A DNA stretch of 61,715 nucleotides, taken from assembly GCA_017555845.1 (NCBI GenBank), contig JAFZFO010000004.1, positions 1 to 61,715 on the forward strand. The letters run 5' to 3'. The stretch is from Bacteroidaceae bacterium. GTDB taxonomy: Bacteria > Bacteroidota > Bacteroidia > Bacteroidales > Bacteroidaceae. Positions within the stretch are counted from its first letter, which is position 1; every line of letters begins with the position of its first letter. Positions 34,789 to 44,684 of the stretch are shown piece by piece. The notes under the pieces are model-generated. The model saw nothing but the letters and a program-made list of their open reading frames with translations, was not told the origin of the DNA and did not search any database. Made by a program: the position numbers and the translations under genes.

Positions 34789-35562
34789 TTACTTTGATTT
34801 TCCAATAATACCTCTTGTCGATTTCTTCTCCACGAAATCTACAATTTCCTGTACTTCGGGAGTCATCGGCATTGTCTCTTTGATTTTTGCAAGGCCTGCA
34901 GTTACGGTTCCCTCGTAGAGCAGACGGTATGCGTTGTGTATGTTCCTGATTGTATCGTTCGAGAAACCACGGCGGCGCAATCCCACAATGTTCTCACCAC
35001 AATAGTGCAGTGGGTCGCGGCCGGCGATTACGAACGGTGGAACGTCCATGGTAGCCTTGCTGCCACCCTGTATCATGATGTGGCGTCCAATGTGGCAGAA
35101 CTGGTGCACGAGCACGCATGCGCTGAGGATTGCATGGTCCTCAATGACTACTTCGCCTGCAATCTTTGATGAGTTGCCGATGATGCAGTTGCTGCCAATG
35201 ACGCTGTCGTGACCTATGTGTGAGTTCTCCATAAAGAGATTGTTGTTACCGATGACAGTCTTGCCCTTTGATGCTGTACCACGGTTGAGGGTCACATTCT
35301 CGCGTATAGTATTATTATCGCCTATCTCAAGGGTGGTATCTTCGCCCACAAACTTCAGATCCTGTGGAATTCCGCCAACGACAGCGCCGTGAAAAACCCT
35401 GTTGTTGTTGCCCATGCGTGTTCCGCTAAGGATTGATGCGTGTGCCATGATGTGACAGTTGTCGCCTATGACGACATTGTCTTCAATGTACACAAATGGC
35501 TCGATAGTACAGTTCTCGCCTATTTTTGCACCGGGATGTATGTATGATAGTTGATTGATCAT
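34789..35562 (-). CDS. lpxA: UDP-N-acetylglucosamine acyltransferase
   Basis: LpxA performs the first step of lipid A synthesis, O-acylating UDP-GlcNAc from acyl-ACP in the cytoplasm. At 257 residues it has normal length. The left-handed beta-helix of hexapeptide repeats fills residues 1-180 and the catalytic histidine is in MENSHIGHDSVIG. The C-terminal helical part (GLRRRGFSNDTIRNIHNAYRLLY, abbreviated) is typical. It follows lpxC-fabZ after 17 bp. Confidence 0.96.
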   Translation of the reverse strand: MINQLSYIHPGAKIGENCTIEPFVYIEDNVVIGDNCHIMAHASILSGTRMGNNNRVFHGAVVGGIPQDLKFVGEDTTLEIGDNNTIRENVTLNRGTASKGKTVIGNNNLFMENSHIGHDSVIGSNCIIGNSSKIAGEVVIEDHAILSACVLVHQFCHIGRHIMIQGGSKATMDVPPFVIAGRDPLHYCGENIVGLRRRGFSNDTIRNIHNAYRLLYEGTVTAGLAKIKETMPMTPEVQEIVDFVEKKSTRGIIGKSK

Positions 35563-35579
35563 GATTGATTTATATTTGT

Positions 35580-36968
35580 TTATTCTTTGTTCTTGATTAT
35601 TTGCCCTACGAATGAAGCCTCGGCTGCCAGCTTCTCACCAACAAACACGTAGCCTTTCATCATGCTCAGACCATGTCGCAATGGTGCTGCCTGTTCAACC
35701 CTCATGATGAGTGTGTCGCCGGGTACCACCTTCTTGTGGAAAACGATCTTGTCAATCTTGACAAAATATGTCGAGTACTTTTCGGCATCTTCCAGTTGGT
35801 TCAGTACATGCAATGCTCCACATTGTGACATTGCCTCTACGAGCAGCACGCCTGGCATTATTGGCTCTTCGGGGAAGTGGCCCTCAAAGAACGGTTCATT
35901 CATTGTCACATTCTTTACGCCCACGATGTAGTCCGAACCGATTTCCGTTACCTTGTCTACAAGTAGCATTGGATTACGGTGGGGTAGAAGCTGTTTGATT
36001 TGCTTTATGTCGAGAACCGGCTCGCTGTTGGGGTTGTAGCTTGGTGCCTGTACCTTCTGCTCGCGTATGATCTTGCGCATTGCACGTGCGAACTTGTTGT
36101 TGATGGTGTGGCCCGGACAGGTTGCGATGATACGTCCCTGTAATGGCTTGCCGATGAGCGCAAGGTCGCCAATGATGTCGAGCAGCTTGTGACGTGCAGG
36201 CTCGTTGTTCCATACAAGTGGCTTGTGGTTCAGGTAACCCAACTTCTTCGCATCGATGTGTGGCACGCCAAGCACATCGGTAAGCTTGTCGAACTTCTCC
36301 TGTGGCATCTCACGCTCGTATATTACGATTGCGTTGTCAAGGTCGCCACCCTTGATGAGTCCAAGGTTGAGCAGCGCCTCAAGTTCACGTACGAAAACGA
36401 ATGTGCGGCTCGATGCTATCTCGGCCTTGAACTTCTTCATGTCCTCCAATGTGGCATATTGGTTGAAGAGAATGTCGCTGTCGTAGTGTACAAGGACATT
36501 GAGGCTGAACTTCTCGTCGGGGAGAATGATGATTGAGTTGCCAGTCCTGTCGTCCTTTATCTCAATCTTGGACTTTATTACAAAGACATCCTTCTCGGCA
36601 TTCTGCTCCTTTATTCCTACGCGCTCAATCTGCTCTACATAGTGGATTGCGCTACCGTCGAGAATGGGGAACTCGGGACCATTGACCTGCATGAGACAGT
36701 TGTCAATGCCAAGTGCGAACAGTGCTGCCATTGCATGTTCCACAGTGCTCACGCGTGCCTCGCCCTTTGTGAGGACTGTGCCACGTGTGGTCTCTGTTAC
36801 ATTCTCGGCTACGGCATCTATGATGGGTTCGCCGGGAAGGTCAATGCGCTGTATCTTGTATCCGTAGTTCTCGGGCGCAGGGTTGAAAGTCACAGTGAGG
36901 TTCAATCCTGTGTGCAATCCCTTTCCATAGAGGGAGAAACTGCCGTTAAGTGTCTTCTGTTTGTTCAT
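35580..36968 (-). CDS. lpxC-fabZ: Bifunctional LpxC deacetylase / FabZ dehydratase
   Basis: This 462-residue natural fusion is a hallmark of Bacteroidota. Residues 1-300 are LpxC, the zinc deacetylase that commits UDP-acyl-GlcNAc to lipid A: STVEHAMAALFALGIDN holds one zinc histidine and RHKLLDIIGDLAL holds the HKxxD zinc site. Residues about 310-462 are FabZ, the 3-hydroxyacyl-ACP dehydratase: LLPHRNPMLLVDKV, then GHFPEEPIMPGVLLVEAMSQ with the catalytic His and Glu. The fusion joins lipid A and fatty-acid synthesis, which compete for hydroxyacyl-ACP. It follows lpxD after 7 bp. Confidence 0.97.
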   Translation of the reverse strand: MNKQKTLNGSFSLYGKGLHTGLNLTVTFNPAPENYGYKIQRIDLPGEPIIDAVAENVTETTRGTVLTKGEARVSTVEHAMAALFALGIDNCLMQVNGPEFPILDGSAIHYVEQIERVGIKEQNAEKDVFVIKSKIEIKDDRTGNSIIILPDEKFSLNVLVHYDSDILFNQYATLEDMKKFKAEIASSRTFVFVRELEALLNLGLIKGGDLDNAIVIYEREMPQEKFDKLTDVLGVPHIDAKKLGYLNHKPLVWNNEPARHKLLDIIGDLALIGKPLQGRIIATCPGHTINNKFARAMRKIIREQKVQAPSYNPNSEPVLDIKQIKQLLPHRNPMLLVDKVTEIGSDYIVGVKNVTMNEPFFEGHFPEEPIMPGVLLVEAMSQCGALHVLNQLEDAEKYSTYFVKIDKIVFHKKVVPGDTLIMRVEQAAPLRHGLSMMKGYVFVGEKLAAEASFVGQIIKNKE

Positions 36969-36975
36969 GTAACTT

Positions 36976-38010
36976 TTATTTTCCGTTTTTTAAAGCTTCG
37001 AGCTCTTTTGTCAGCTCCTTTACCTTCTTGTCGAGTGCAGGCAGACGTTTGAGGTGTGCCATGGCACGCAGGAACTCCTTCATGTCCATTGCCGGTGTAC
37101 CCATGAGTGTGACACCGCTCTTTACATTGCCCAATGTTCCGCACTGGGGGCCGATAGTGGCACGGTCGCCGATGGTGCTGTGACCCGACACGCCGGCCTG
37201 GCCACCGAAGATGCACCATTCGCCAATCTTTGTAGAACCTGCGACTCCGGCCTGTGCTGCCATTGCCGTGTGGTTGCCAACTTCGGCATTGTGGGCAATC
37301 TGCACCAGATTGTCAATCTTCACGCCGCTGTGGATGGTTGTCGCTCCCATTGTGGCACGGTCGACACAAGTGTTTGCACCAATCTCTACATTGTCTTCAA
37401 TGACAACAATGCCGGTCTGCGGAATCTTGTTGTAACCGTTCAGGGTGGGGGCAAAGCCGAAACCATCGGCACCTATCACACAACCGCTGTGCAAAATACA
37501 ATCGTTTCCTATGCGGCAACCGTGATACACGGTAACATGTGCATAGAGCAGACAGTTGTTGCCGATCTTTGCTCCATCGCCAATGGAAACTCCATCGTGG
37601 ATGTAGCAGTTGTCGCCAATTTCACAACCTTCGCCAATGACAACAAACGGCGCAATGTAACAGTTCTCGCCAATCTTTGCACTTTCTGCAATTGATGCGA
37701 GCGAACTGATGCCCTGTTTCTTTGGCTTGCTCGCTTCGTACATCATCATCAGCGTGGCAAGGCTCTGGTAGGCATTGTCGACCTTTATGAGAGTTGCTGC
37801 AATTTCGCCTTTCTGCTCAAAGTCGCGGTTAACCAATACGACCGATGATTGGGTCGTATATATATAATCGGTATACTTTGGGTTGGCAAGGAATGACAAA
37901 GCACCGGGGATTCCCTCCTCAATCTTTGCAAAAGTGTAGACTTCGGCATTCTCGTTGCCGACAACCTCGCCATTGATGAAAGATGCAATCTGTTTTGCAG
38001 TAAATTTCAT
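36976..38010 (-). CDS. lpxD: UDP-3-O-acylglucosamine N-acyltransferase
   Basis: LpxD adds the second (N-linked) acyl chain in lipid A synthesis. The 344-residue protein has an N-terminal uridine-binding domain (residues 1-100), a left-handed beta-helix of hexapeptide repeats (105-290) with [14 protein letters not shown] carrying the catalytic histidine region, and a C-terminal helix. It is the first gene of the lpxD / lpxC-fabZ / lpxA / pRiA4b-like / miaA run. A -7 box TACTTTTG lies at 38058-38065. Confidence 0.96.
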   Translation of the reverse strand: MKFTAKQIASFINGEVVGNENAEVYTFAKIEEGIPGALSFLANPKYTDYIYTTQSSVVLVNRDFEQKGEIAATLIKVDNAYQSLATLMMMYEASKPKKQGISSLASIAESAKIGENCYIAPFVVIGEGCEIGDNCYIHDGVSIGDGAKIGNNCLLYAHVTVYHGCRIGNDCILHSGCVIGADGFGFAPTLNGYNKIPQTGIVVIEDNVEIGANTCVDRATMGATTIHSGVKIDNLVQIAHNAEVGNHTAMAAQAGVAGSTKIGEWCIFGGQAGVSGHSTIGDRATIGPQCGTLGNVKSGVTLMGTPAMDMKEFLRAMAHLKRLPALDKKVKELTKELEALKNGK

Positions 38011-38057
38011 ATCCTGTCAGGGGTGTTGATTTTATTAATTGGTTGTCCAGTTCTGAA

Positions 38058-38065
38058 CAAAAGTA
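38058..38065 (-). promoter_or_regulatory. Promoter -7 box of the lpx cluster
   Basis: TACTTTTG on the minus strand matches TAnnTTTG, with a partial TTG about 21 bp upstream. Transcription should begin near 38051, leaving a leader of about 40 nt before lpxD. Confidence 0.55.
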
Positions 38066-38172
38066 TTCAAAGGATATGGATTCGGACAACTTCTATTGCG
38101 AAGATAGTCATTATGCCCGAATCCCGATATGCCTTTTTAACAGAAATTATGGCCTATTTTTAGCCTTATTTG

Positions 38173-39003
38173 TTAAATGATGTTTCTCAACTTGAGCTCA
38201 TTCTCCATCTGCTGCTGGTAGTCATGAGCCTTCTCTGCTGCAACTGCTGCAAAGTTCTCGCTGCTGTCGGCAAAGATGATGGCACGGCTTGCGTTCACGA
38301 GCAATCCGCAGTCATCGTTCATACCATACTTGCATACCTCCTCGAGTGAGCCGCCCTGTGCGCCTACACCTGGAACAAGAAGGAAGTGTGTTGGTACGAT
38401 GCTACGTACATTCTCGAATGACTTGCCCTGTGTTGCGCCTACAACATACATCATGTTCTCGTCGCTTCCCCAGTTCTTTGATGTTGCAAGTACCTTCTCG
38501 AACAGCATTGTGCCGTTCTCGTCCTTTGTCAACTGGAAGTCGTGTGAACCTGGGTTCGATGTGAGTGCGAGTACAATTACCCAGCTGCCCTCGTAAGCGA
38601 GGAATGGCTTCACACTGTCTTCGCCCATGTATGGAGCAACAGTGATTGAGTCAACCTTCATCTCCTCAAAGAATGAACGTGCATAGAGTGATGAAGTGTT
38701 ACCGATATCGCCACGCTTGGCATCGGCAATGATGAAGATCTCGGGGTAGTTCTCCTTGATGTAGTTGACTGTCTTCTCGAAGCTTATCCAACCCTTTACA
38801 CCGCCTGCTTCATAGAATGCGAGGTTTGGCTTGTATGCCACGGTGTAAGCTGCTGTTGCATCGATGATAGCCTTGTTGAACTCGAAGATTGGGTCCTCGC
38901 AGCCAAGCAGGTGAGCCGGCAACTTCTTGATATCACTGTCGAGACCTACGCACAAGAATGAGCGCTTCTCCTTAATCTGGTTGATGAGTTCTTGTCTGTT
39001 CAT
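38173..39003 (-). CDS. pyrF: Orotidine 5'-phosphate decarboxylase
   Basis: PyrF converts OMP to UMP, the last step of pyrimidine synthesis. At 276 residues it is of the longer type-2 form. The catalytic segment [18 protein letters not shown] contains the D-x-K-x-x-D site. [11 protein letters not shown] is the phosphate-binding loop. It is the last gene of a purM-prfA-pyrF run, 20 bp after prfA. Confidence 0.96.
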   Translation of the reverse strand: MNRQELINQIKEKRSFLCVGLDSDIKKLPAHLLGCEDPIFEFNKAIIDATAAYTVAYKPNLAFYEAGGVKGWISFEKTVNYIKENYPEIFIIADAKRGDIGNTSSLYARSFFEEMKVDSITVAPYMGEDSVKPFLAYEGSWVIVLALTSNPGSHDFQLTKDENGTMLFEKVLATSKNWGSDENMMYVVGATQGKSFENVRSIVPTHFLLVPGVGAQGGSLEEVCKYGMNDDCGLLVNASRAIIFADSSENFAAVAAEKAHDYQQQMENELKLRNII

Positions 39004-39023
39004 AGCTTATATGTTTTAATTTG

Positions 39024-40133
39024 TTATAATTCCTGTTCTTTCATTCTCTCGGCGTTCTCGGCGATTATCAGGTGGTCAATGCAATCCTGGATGTCGCCAT
39101 TGACGAATGCGTTCAGATTATATATGGTATAGTTTATACGGTGGTCGGTAATACGTCCCTGTGGGTAGTTGTAGGTACGTATCTTTGCCGAGCGGTCACC
39201 GGTTGAAACCATAGTCTTGCGCTTGTTGGCTATGTCATCGGCATAGCGCTGGTGCTCGCGGTCGTAGATGAGGGTACGCAAACGTGCAAGTGCGCGCTCC
39301 TTGTTCTTCGGCTGGTCGCGTGTCTCGGTACACTCGATGAGTATCTCCTCAACCTGATTTGTCTCGGGGTTGAGCCATGGATAGCGCAGACGTACTCCCG
39401 ATTCCACCTTGTTGACGTTCTGTCCACCGGCACCGCTTGAACGGAATGTATCCCATTTGATGGCGCTTTCAGTGATTTCAACGTCAAAGGCCTCGGCCTC
39501 GGGCAGGACTGCCACCGATGCTGCCGATGTGTGTACGCGGCCCTGTGTCTCGGTCGCAGGCACGCGCTGCACACGGTGCACTCCCGATTCATATTTCAAC
39601 GTACCGTAAACCTTTTCGCCGGTCACAGTACAGATGATCTCCTTGTAACCGCCCGATGTTCCCTCGCTGCAACTTGAAACCTCAAGTCTCCAGCCCTTGC
39701 TCTCGCAATACTTGGTGTACATGCGGAAAAGGTCGCCTGCAAAGATTGCAGCCTCGTCGCCGCCGGTACCGCCACGTATCTCGAGGATGGCATTCTTGTC
39801 ATCCTGTGGGTCGGCCGGAATGAGCAGGAGCTTGATCTCCTCCTCGGTCGCGGGAATCTCCTTTTCGCAAGTGTCAATCTCCTCGCGTGCCATTTCGCGC
39901 AACTCGGGGTCGCTCTCGTTGGCAAGCAGGTCCTTGGCCTCGGCAAGGGTGGTGAGCAGGTTGATGTAACGCTTGCGTGCATCGAGAATCTGCTCCAGTT
40001 CGCGGTATTCCTTGTTGAGCCTTACATAACGCTTCATATCGGCAACGACCGAAGGGTCGGTAATCAGTGTCGACACCTCCTGGAATCTTGCCTCAAGATC
40101 GTTGAGCTTGCTCAGCAGTGAATTGTTCTCCAT
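39024..40133 (-). CDS. prfA: Peptide chain release factor 1
   Basis: RF1 terminates translation at UAA and UAG. The 369-residue protein has the GGQ motif in RSSGAGGQNVNKVESGV, which triggers peptidyl-tRNA hydrolysis, and the PAT tripeptide in RVPATETQGRVH, the codon-recognition element that distinguishes RF1 from RF2. It sits 44 bp after purM and 20 bp before pyrF. Confidence 0.97.
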   Translation of the reverse strand: MENNSLLSKLNDLEARFQEVSTLITDPSVVADMKRYVRLNKEYRELEQILDARKRYINLLTTLAEAKDLLANESDPELREMAREEIDTCEKEIPATEEEIKLLLIPADPQDDKNAILEIRGGTGGDEAAIFAGDLFRMYTKYCESKGWRLEVSSCSEGTSGGYKEIICTVTGEKVYGTLKYESGVHRVQRVPATETQGRVHTSAASVAVLPEAEAFDVEITESAIKWDTFRSSGAGGQNVNKVESGVRLRYPWLNPETNQVEEILIECTETRDQPKNKERALARLRTLIYDREHQRYADDIANKRKTMVSTGDRSAKIRTYNYPQGRITDHRINYTIYNLNAFVNGDIQDCIDHLIIAENAERMKEQEL

Positions 40134-40177
40134 TGTCTGTCATAATATATGCCTTGCGGCCACGCAAGGCATAATGA

Positions 40178-41344
40178 TTAATATTTGAATGTGCCGTAGG
40201 GGCTTTCAATAATCAACTCGTTGTGGTCGCATTCCTCTACGCGGCCAATGATCTGTGCATCAACTCCAAAGCTCTTGCTTATGGCGATGATCTCCTCGGC
40301 GTGCTCTGGCTTTACATAAACCTCGAGACGGTGGCCCATGTTGAACACCTTGTACATCTCGGCCCAGTCAGTACCGCTCTGCTCCTTGATAGCCTTGAAC
40401 AGCGGTGGGATGGGGAAGAGGTTGTCCTTGATGACCTTCTTGTTCTCAACGAAGTGCATAACCTTTGTCTGTGCACCACCTGAGCAGTGGACCATACCGT
40501 GGATCTCGGGACGCAATGCATCGAGAATCTTCTTTACGATAGGTGCGTATGTTCGTGTTGGCGACAATACCAGTTTGCCTGCATCGAGTGGAGAATCCTC
40601 GACCTCGTCGGTCAACTTGAGACCTCCTGAGTAGATAAGCTCTTCGGGAACTCCCTTGTCGTAGCTCTCGGGGTACTTCTCGGCAAGGTACTTGCTGAAT
40701 ACATCGTGACGTGCCGATGTCAAGCCGTTACTGCCCATACCGCCGTTATACTCTTTCTCGTATGTTGCCTGGCCATAAGATGCAAGACCGACAATCACGT
40801 CGCCACCTGCGATGTTCGCGTTGTCAATGACATCACTGCGCTTCATGCGGCAGGTTACGGTGCTGTCAACGATGATTGTGCGCACCAAGTCGCCTACGTC
40901 GGCAGTCTCGCCACCGGTTGCATATACGCCGACACCCATTTCGCGTAGCTCGGCAAGCAGTTCGTCAGTACCGTTGATGATGGCCGAGATCACTTCGCCC
41001 GGGATGAGCAGTTTGTTGCGGCCAATGGTTGATGAAACAAGTATGTTGTCGGTTGCACCCACGCAAAGCAGGTCGTCGATATTCATGATCAATGCATCCT
41101 GTGCAATGCCTTTCCAGACGCCAAGGTCACCGGTCTCTTTCCAGTAGAGATAAGCCAATGATGATTTTGTACCGGCACCATCGGCGTGCATAATGTTGCA
41201 ATACTCCGGGTCACCGCCAAGAATATCTGGGATGATTTTGCAGAATGCTTTTGGGTAAAGACCTTTGTCAATGTTCTTGATTGCGTTGTGAACATCCTCT
41301 TTCGACGCAGAAACTCCGCGCATCATATATCTTTGGTCGCTCAT
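40178..41344 (-). CDS. purM: Phosphoribosylformylglycinamidine cyclo-ligase (AIR synthetase)
   Basis: PurM makes aminoimidazole ribotide in purine synthesis. The 388-residue protein is longer than the E. coli enzyme, as usual for Bacteroidota. Motifs include HADGAGTKSSLAYLYW, ALIMNIDDLLCVGATD and YATGGETADVGDLV. The open frame extends to 41515, but ATG 41344 (MSDQRYMMRGVSASKED) is chosen because a -7 box TATCTTTG at 41375-41382 lies inside the extension and the extension is hydrophobic and unlike the family. It heads the purM-prfA-pyrF run. Confidence 0.93.
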   Translation of the reverse strand: MSDQRYMMRGVSASKEDVHNAIKNIDKGLYPKAFCKIIPDILGGDPEYCNIMHADGAGTKSSLAYLYWKETGDLGVWKGIAQDALIMNIDDLLCVGATDNILVSSTIGRNKLLIPGEVISAIINGTDELLAELREMGVGVYATGGETADVGDLVRTIIVDSTVTCRMKRSDVIDNANIAGGDVIVGLASYGQATYEKEYNGGMGSNGLTSARHDVFSKYLAEKYPESYDKGVPEELIYSGGLKLTDEVEDSPLDAGKLVLSPTRTYAPIVKKILDALRPEIHGMVHCSGGAQTKVMHFVENKKVIKDNLFPIPPLFKAIKEQSGTDWAEMYKVFNMGHRLEVYVKPEHAEEIIAISKSFGVDAQIIGRVEECDHNELIIESPYGTFKY

Positions 41345-41374
41345 TTTGTATAATGTTTTAGTGTATTTATTGTG

Positions 41375-41382
41375 CAAAGATA
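41375..41382 (-). promoter_or_regulatory. Promoter -7 box of purM
   Basis: TATCTTTG on the minus strand matches TAnnTTTG; transcription start is expected near 41368, about 24 nt before the chosen ATG. Confidence 0.55.
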
Positions 41383-41903
41383 ATAATAACGCGTGAATAG
41401 GCAAATAAAAACCGATAATTAAAAAGCCCAACATCTCTTTGCCTGATGTCGCTGTGGCAGTCTTTTGATTTAAGGGTGAAAAGTGCTGCGGTTTCCGCTT
41501 TTGACGTTTTGTCATTTGTAACGATAATATCTTAATTCTTGTTTAATGAATGGCGAATAATGCCAGCTTGCTTTATTGCTGTCGGTGTGTGCCGCTTTTT
41601 GTGTGAAAAAATGTTCAATATTTGCTTTTCTTGTGTCCTTTTTGGAAAATGAACCACGTATTATTTCAAATTACAATAGATTTTATCTATATTTGCGGTT
41701 GCTTGCGGAATCATGTGCTTTTGTGAAGTGTGTGCATTGCGTTGACTGGCCATAGTGCTTGACAAATGACAATGAATGGAGTTCCATTTGACATCTTTCC
41801 AAAACAGGCTCCCTGTGTCGTGGCTTCCTTAGCTGCGCATTGGGAAATGGAGCATCTTTGCTCTGCTTACGAGAATATTTATTAATTTTTAATCAATTTA
41901 TCT
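41383..41903. other. Intergenic region and long leader of the POT transporter gene
   Basis: This 521-bp gap between divergent genes has no credible ORF. The plus strand has a -7 box TATATTTG at 41688-41695, which would start a leader of about 200 nt before the transporter ATG at 41904. That leader contains short complementary stretches (for example atggagcatctttgctc) but I recognise no known riboswitch or RNA family in it. Confidence 0.4.
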
Positions 41904-43457
41904 ATGTTTAACGGACATCCTAAAGGTCTTTGGGCTTTGGCCCTCGCCAACACAGGTGAGCGTTTCGGCTATTACACCATGTTGGCTGTGTTCCTGTTCT
42001 TCCTGCAGGACAATTTCGGTTTCTCAATGGGAACCTCGAGTACTATCCAGGCTACTTTCCTGGGCGTAGTTTATTTCGTACCTCTTTTCGGTGGTATGCT
42101 TGCCGACAAGTTCGGTTTCGGTAAGATGGTAACAATCGGTATCAGCGTAATGTTCTTGGGTTATCTGCTGCTTGCATTGCCACTTGGCGCAGGCGCGACT
42201 GCACTTGCTGTCATGGTACTCGCGTTGCTGTTCGTGTGTGTAGGTACCGGTCTTTTCAAGGGTAACCTCCAGGTTCTTGTAGGTAACCTCTACGACGAGC
42301 CAAAGTATGCCGCAAAGCGCGACGAGGGTTTCAGCATCTTCTACATGGCTATCAACATCGGTTCTATGTTCGCTGCTGCTGCCGCTCTTGGCATCATGGC
42401 TTGGGTGCAGGCTGACTATGGTGTAAGCAAGGCCGATTCTTATCACTTCGCATTTGCCGTAGCTTGTGTATCTTTGATCGTTTCAATCATCATCTACTAC
42501 ACATTCCGTGCTACATTCGCTCACGCTGACCGTGCAAAGGTTGCTGTAAAGGGTGCTGCAGAGGTTGTTGAGGAGCAGTTGACTCCAGCACAGACAAAGG
42601 AGAGAATCATCTGCCTCTGCCTTGTATTCGCTGTGGTTATCTTCTTCTGGATGGCTTTCCACCAGAACGGTATCACAATGAACCAGTTCGCACGTGAGTA
42701 CACTGCAACTTCTGAGACAGGTTTCATGAGCCTCTTCCTCAGCAAGTCGTTCAGCTTCACCGATATGAGAAGCATCTGGAACCTCGTTGCAGTAATTCTC
42801 CTTGTATACGGTCTTCTCAACATCTTCCAGTCAAAGACTGTAAAGGGTAAGGCAATTGCTGCTGCTCTCTTCTTGGCTTCTGGTGGTCTGCTTGTTTACC
42901 GTGCATTGAACGTTACAGGTTCTGTAGATGTTGAAGCTCCTATCTTCCAGCAGTTCAACCCATGCTTCGTTGTTGCATTGACACCAATCATCATGCTTGT
43001 GTTCGGTGCTCTTGCAAAGAAGGGTAAAGAGCCTTCTTCTCCAATGAAGATCGGTCTCGGTATGCTTGTTGCAGCTGTTGCATTCGTGGTTCTTTTGGTT
43101 GGCTCATGGGGTCTTCCAATCCAGGCAGAGCAGTTGGCAAACGTTGAGGCAGGTACTGCCACATTGGTTTCTCCAAACTGGCTCATCAGCACATACCTTG
43201 TGTTGACTGTTGCTGAGTTGTTGCTCTCTCCAATCGGTATCTCATTCGTGAGCAAGGTTGCTCCTCCAAAGTACAAAGGTATGATGATGGGTGGCTGGTT
43301 CGTAGCTACTGCTATCGGTAACTTCCTCATCTCAATCCCAGGTCTCCTTTGGGGCAAGACAGAGCTTTATGTAGTATGGGGCGTGCTCATCGCAATCTGC
43401 CTTGTATCGGCTCTCTTCATCTTCTCAATCCTCAAACGTCTTGAGAAGGTTGCATAA
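41904..43457 (+). CDS. POT family proton-dependent peptide transporter
   Basis: This 517-residue MFS protein has the POT/PTR2 motif ANTGERFGYYTML at residues 15-27 (E-x-x-E-R-F-x-Y-Y form) and about 12-14 helices. The signature DKFGFGKMVTIG lies between helices 2 and 3, and a second PTR2-type motif FSIFYMAINIGSMFA near 146 is conserved. It imports di- and tripeptides with protons across the inner membrane, matching an asaccharolytic or peptide-using gut lifestyle. It is monocistronic with its own terminator. Confidence 0.93.
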   Translation: MFNGHPKGLWALALANTGERFGYYTMLAVFLFFLQDNFGFSMGTSSTIQATFLGVVYFVPLFGGMLADKFGFGKMVTIGISVMFLGYLLLALPLGAGATALAVMVLALLFVCVGTGLFKGNLQVLVGNLYDEPKYAAKRDEGFSIFYMAINIGSMFAAAAALGIMAWVQADYGVSKADSYHFAFAVACVSLIVSIIIYYTFRATFAHADRAKVAVKGAAEVVEEQLTPAQTKERIICLCLVFAVVIFFWMAFHQNGITMNQFAREYTATSETGFMSLFLSKSFSFTDMRSIWNLVAVILLVYGLLNIFQSKTVKGKAIAAALFLASGGLLVYRALNVTGSVDVEAPIFQQFNPCFVVALTPIIMLVFGALAKKGKEPSSPMKIGLGMLVAAVAFVVLLVGSWGLPIQAEQLANVEAGTATLVSPNWLISTYLVLTVAELLLSPIGISFVSKVAPPKYKGMMMGGWFVATAIGNFLISIPGLLWGKTELYVVWGVLIAICLVSALFIFSILKRLEKVA

Positions 43458-43483
43458 TAATTGCAATATCAAATACTTAATAC

Positions 43484-43512
43484 GAAAAGCCGGGTGTCAT
43501 GCCCGGCTTTTC
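43484..43512 (+). terminator. Terminator after the POT transporter gene
   Basis: A 10-bp stem (aaaagccggg at 43485-43494, cccggctttt at 43502-43511) with a 7-nt loop, with T residues in the 3' arm and beyond. Confidence 0.8.
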
Positions 43513-43579
43513 TGTTTGTATACAAATTCGACGGATTCAAAAAAAATGTTATAAAAGTTGCTTTTATAATATTAATTCA

Positions 43580-43587
43580 TAAATTTG
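43580..43587 (+). promoter_or_regulatory. Promoter -7 box of the lipoate ligase-gcv run
   Basis: TAAATTTG matches TAnnTTTG, with GTTG about 19 bp upstream as a partial -33 element. Transcription should start near 43594, giving a leader of about 110 nt that contains the hairpin acaagtaaacttgt at 43630-43643. Confidence 0.5.
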
Positions 43588-43705
43588 CACTTAAGCGCGA
43601 ATATGTACTGTGCTCGCTGTGTGAAATACACAAGTAAACTTGTTGTTTCTCGCCCGTTTGTTCCTGTATTTGCGCTATCCGATGGTGAGTTGCATTAATT
43701 CCTTT

Positions 43706-44677
43706 ATGATTTATGTAAAACTTCCAAATGCAAAGAGCCGCCGCTTGCCTTTTTATCTGGCAATGGAGGAGTATGTTGCACGGGAATTGCCCGCGCAAGA
43801 CTATTTTTTCATCTGGCAGGTGGAGCCGACAGTCATCTTCGGACGCAATCAACTCGTTGACAGCGAGGTTGATGTCAATTTCTGCCGTAATCACGGCATT
43901 CAATTCTATCGTAGAAAAAGTGGGGGAGGCTGCGTGTTCGCCGACCGCAGCAATCTGATGCTTTCATACATTACCCCAACCACCAATGTCAACTTTACCT
44001 TCAACCGCTATATGCTCATGGTTGAGGATGCCTTGCAACGCCTTGGAGTGGATGCCAGGACATCGGGACGTAACGATATTCTGATAGCAGGCAAGAAGGT
44101 GTCGGGTAATGCGTTCTATCATCTCCCCGGCCGCAGCATCGTGCATGGTACCATGTTGTATGATACCAATCTTGACTATATGCTCAATGCCACGACTCCA
44201 TCCCGGACAAAATTGCGCAGCAAGGGTGTTGAGTCGGTACGCCAGCACATCACGACACTCTGCAATCATATAAATCTTACCATCGAGCAACTCAAAGAGC
44301 ATCTCCGCACTGTGCTCTGCGACAGTGAAATTCTCCTTTCAGAAGCCGATGTTGCCGCAATAGAGCAGTTGGAGCAGGAGTATTACGATGACGCGTTCAT
44401 CTATGGCAACAACCCTGCCGCATCGCTCACCAAAGTGCAGCGCATTGAAGGCGTGGGTGAGTTCCATGTATCGCTCGATGTCAAAGAGAACAGGATACGC
44501 AAGGTGCTGCTTGCCGGCGATTTCTTCATTATAGGCGATCTGGATTCAATGTTGCTCTCAAAGCTCAAGGGGGTTGAATACTGTCGTGCAGCCATTGAAG
44601 AGGCGTTGGTCAATGTGGAGACCGCAGAGATAATAATGAACCTGAAGAAGGAAGAACTTATAAACCTACTAATATAA
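43706..44677 (+). CDS. lplA: Lipoate-protein ligase A family protein
   Basis: This 323-residue ligase attaches lipoate (or octanoate) to lysines of target proteins. FYRRKSGGGCVFAD is the RRxSGGG motif that binds lipoyl-AMP; TSGRNDILIAGKKVSGNAFY and HGTMLYDTNLDYM are further signatures. A C-terminal accessory domain is present, as in ATP-using LplA. Start ATG 43706 (MIYVKLPNAKSRRLPFYLAMEEY) fits the family N-terminus; ATG 43682 is possible. The gene lies 7 bp before gcvT, so it probably lipoylates the GcvH encoded two genes on. Confidence 0.92.
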   Translation: MIYVKLPNAKSRRLPFYLAMEEYVARELPAQDYFFIWQVEPTVIFGRNQLVDSEVDVNFCRNHGIQFYRRKSGGGCVFADRSNLMLSYITPTTNVNFTFNRYMLMVEDALQRLGVDARTSGRNDILIAGKKVSGNAFYHLPGRSIVHGTMLYDTNLDYMLNATTPSRTKLRSKGVESVRQHITTLCNHINLTIEQLKEHLRTVLCDSEILLSEADVAAIEQLEQEYYDDAFIYGNNPAASLTKVQRIEGVGEFHVSLDVKENRIRKVLLAGDFFIIGDLDSMLLSKLKGVEYCRAAIEEALVNVETAEIIMNLKKEELINLLI

Positions 44678-44684
44678 CTGACCT

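Noticed and set aside
37054-37695. 213-codon frame antisense to lpxD
   Set aside because: Mirrors the hexapeptide periodicity of lpxD; no independent evidence.
41345-41515. N-terminal extension of purM
   Set aside because: The promoter box TATCTTTG lies inside it and PurM proteins of this group start with the MSDQRY-like segment.
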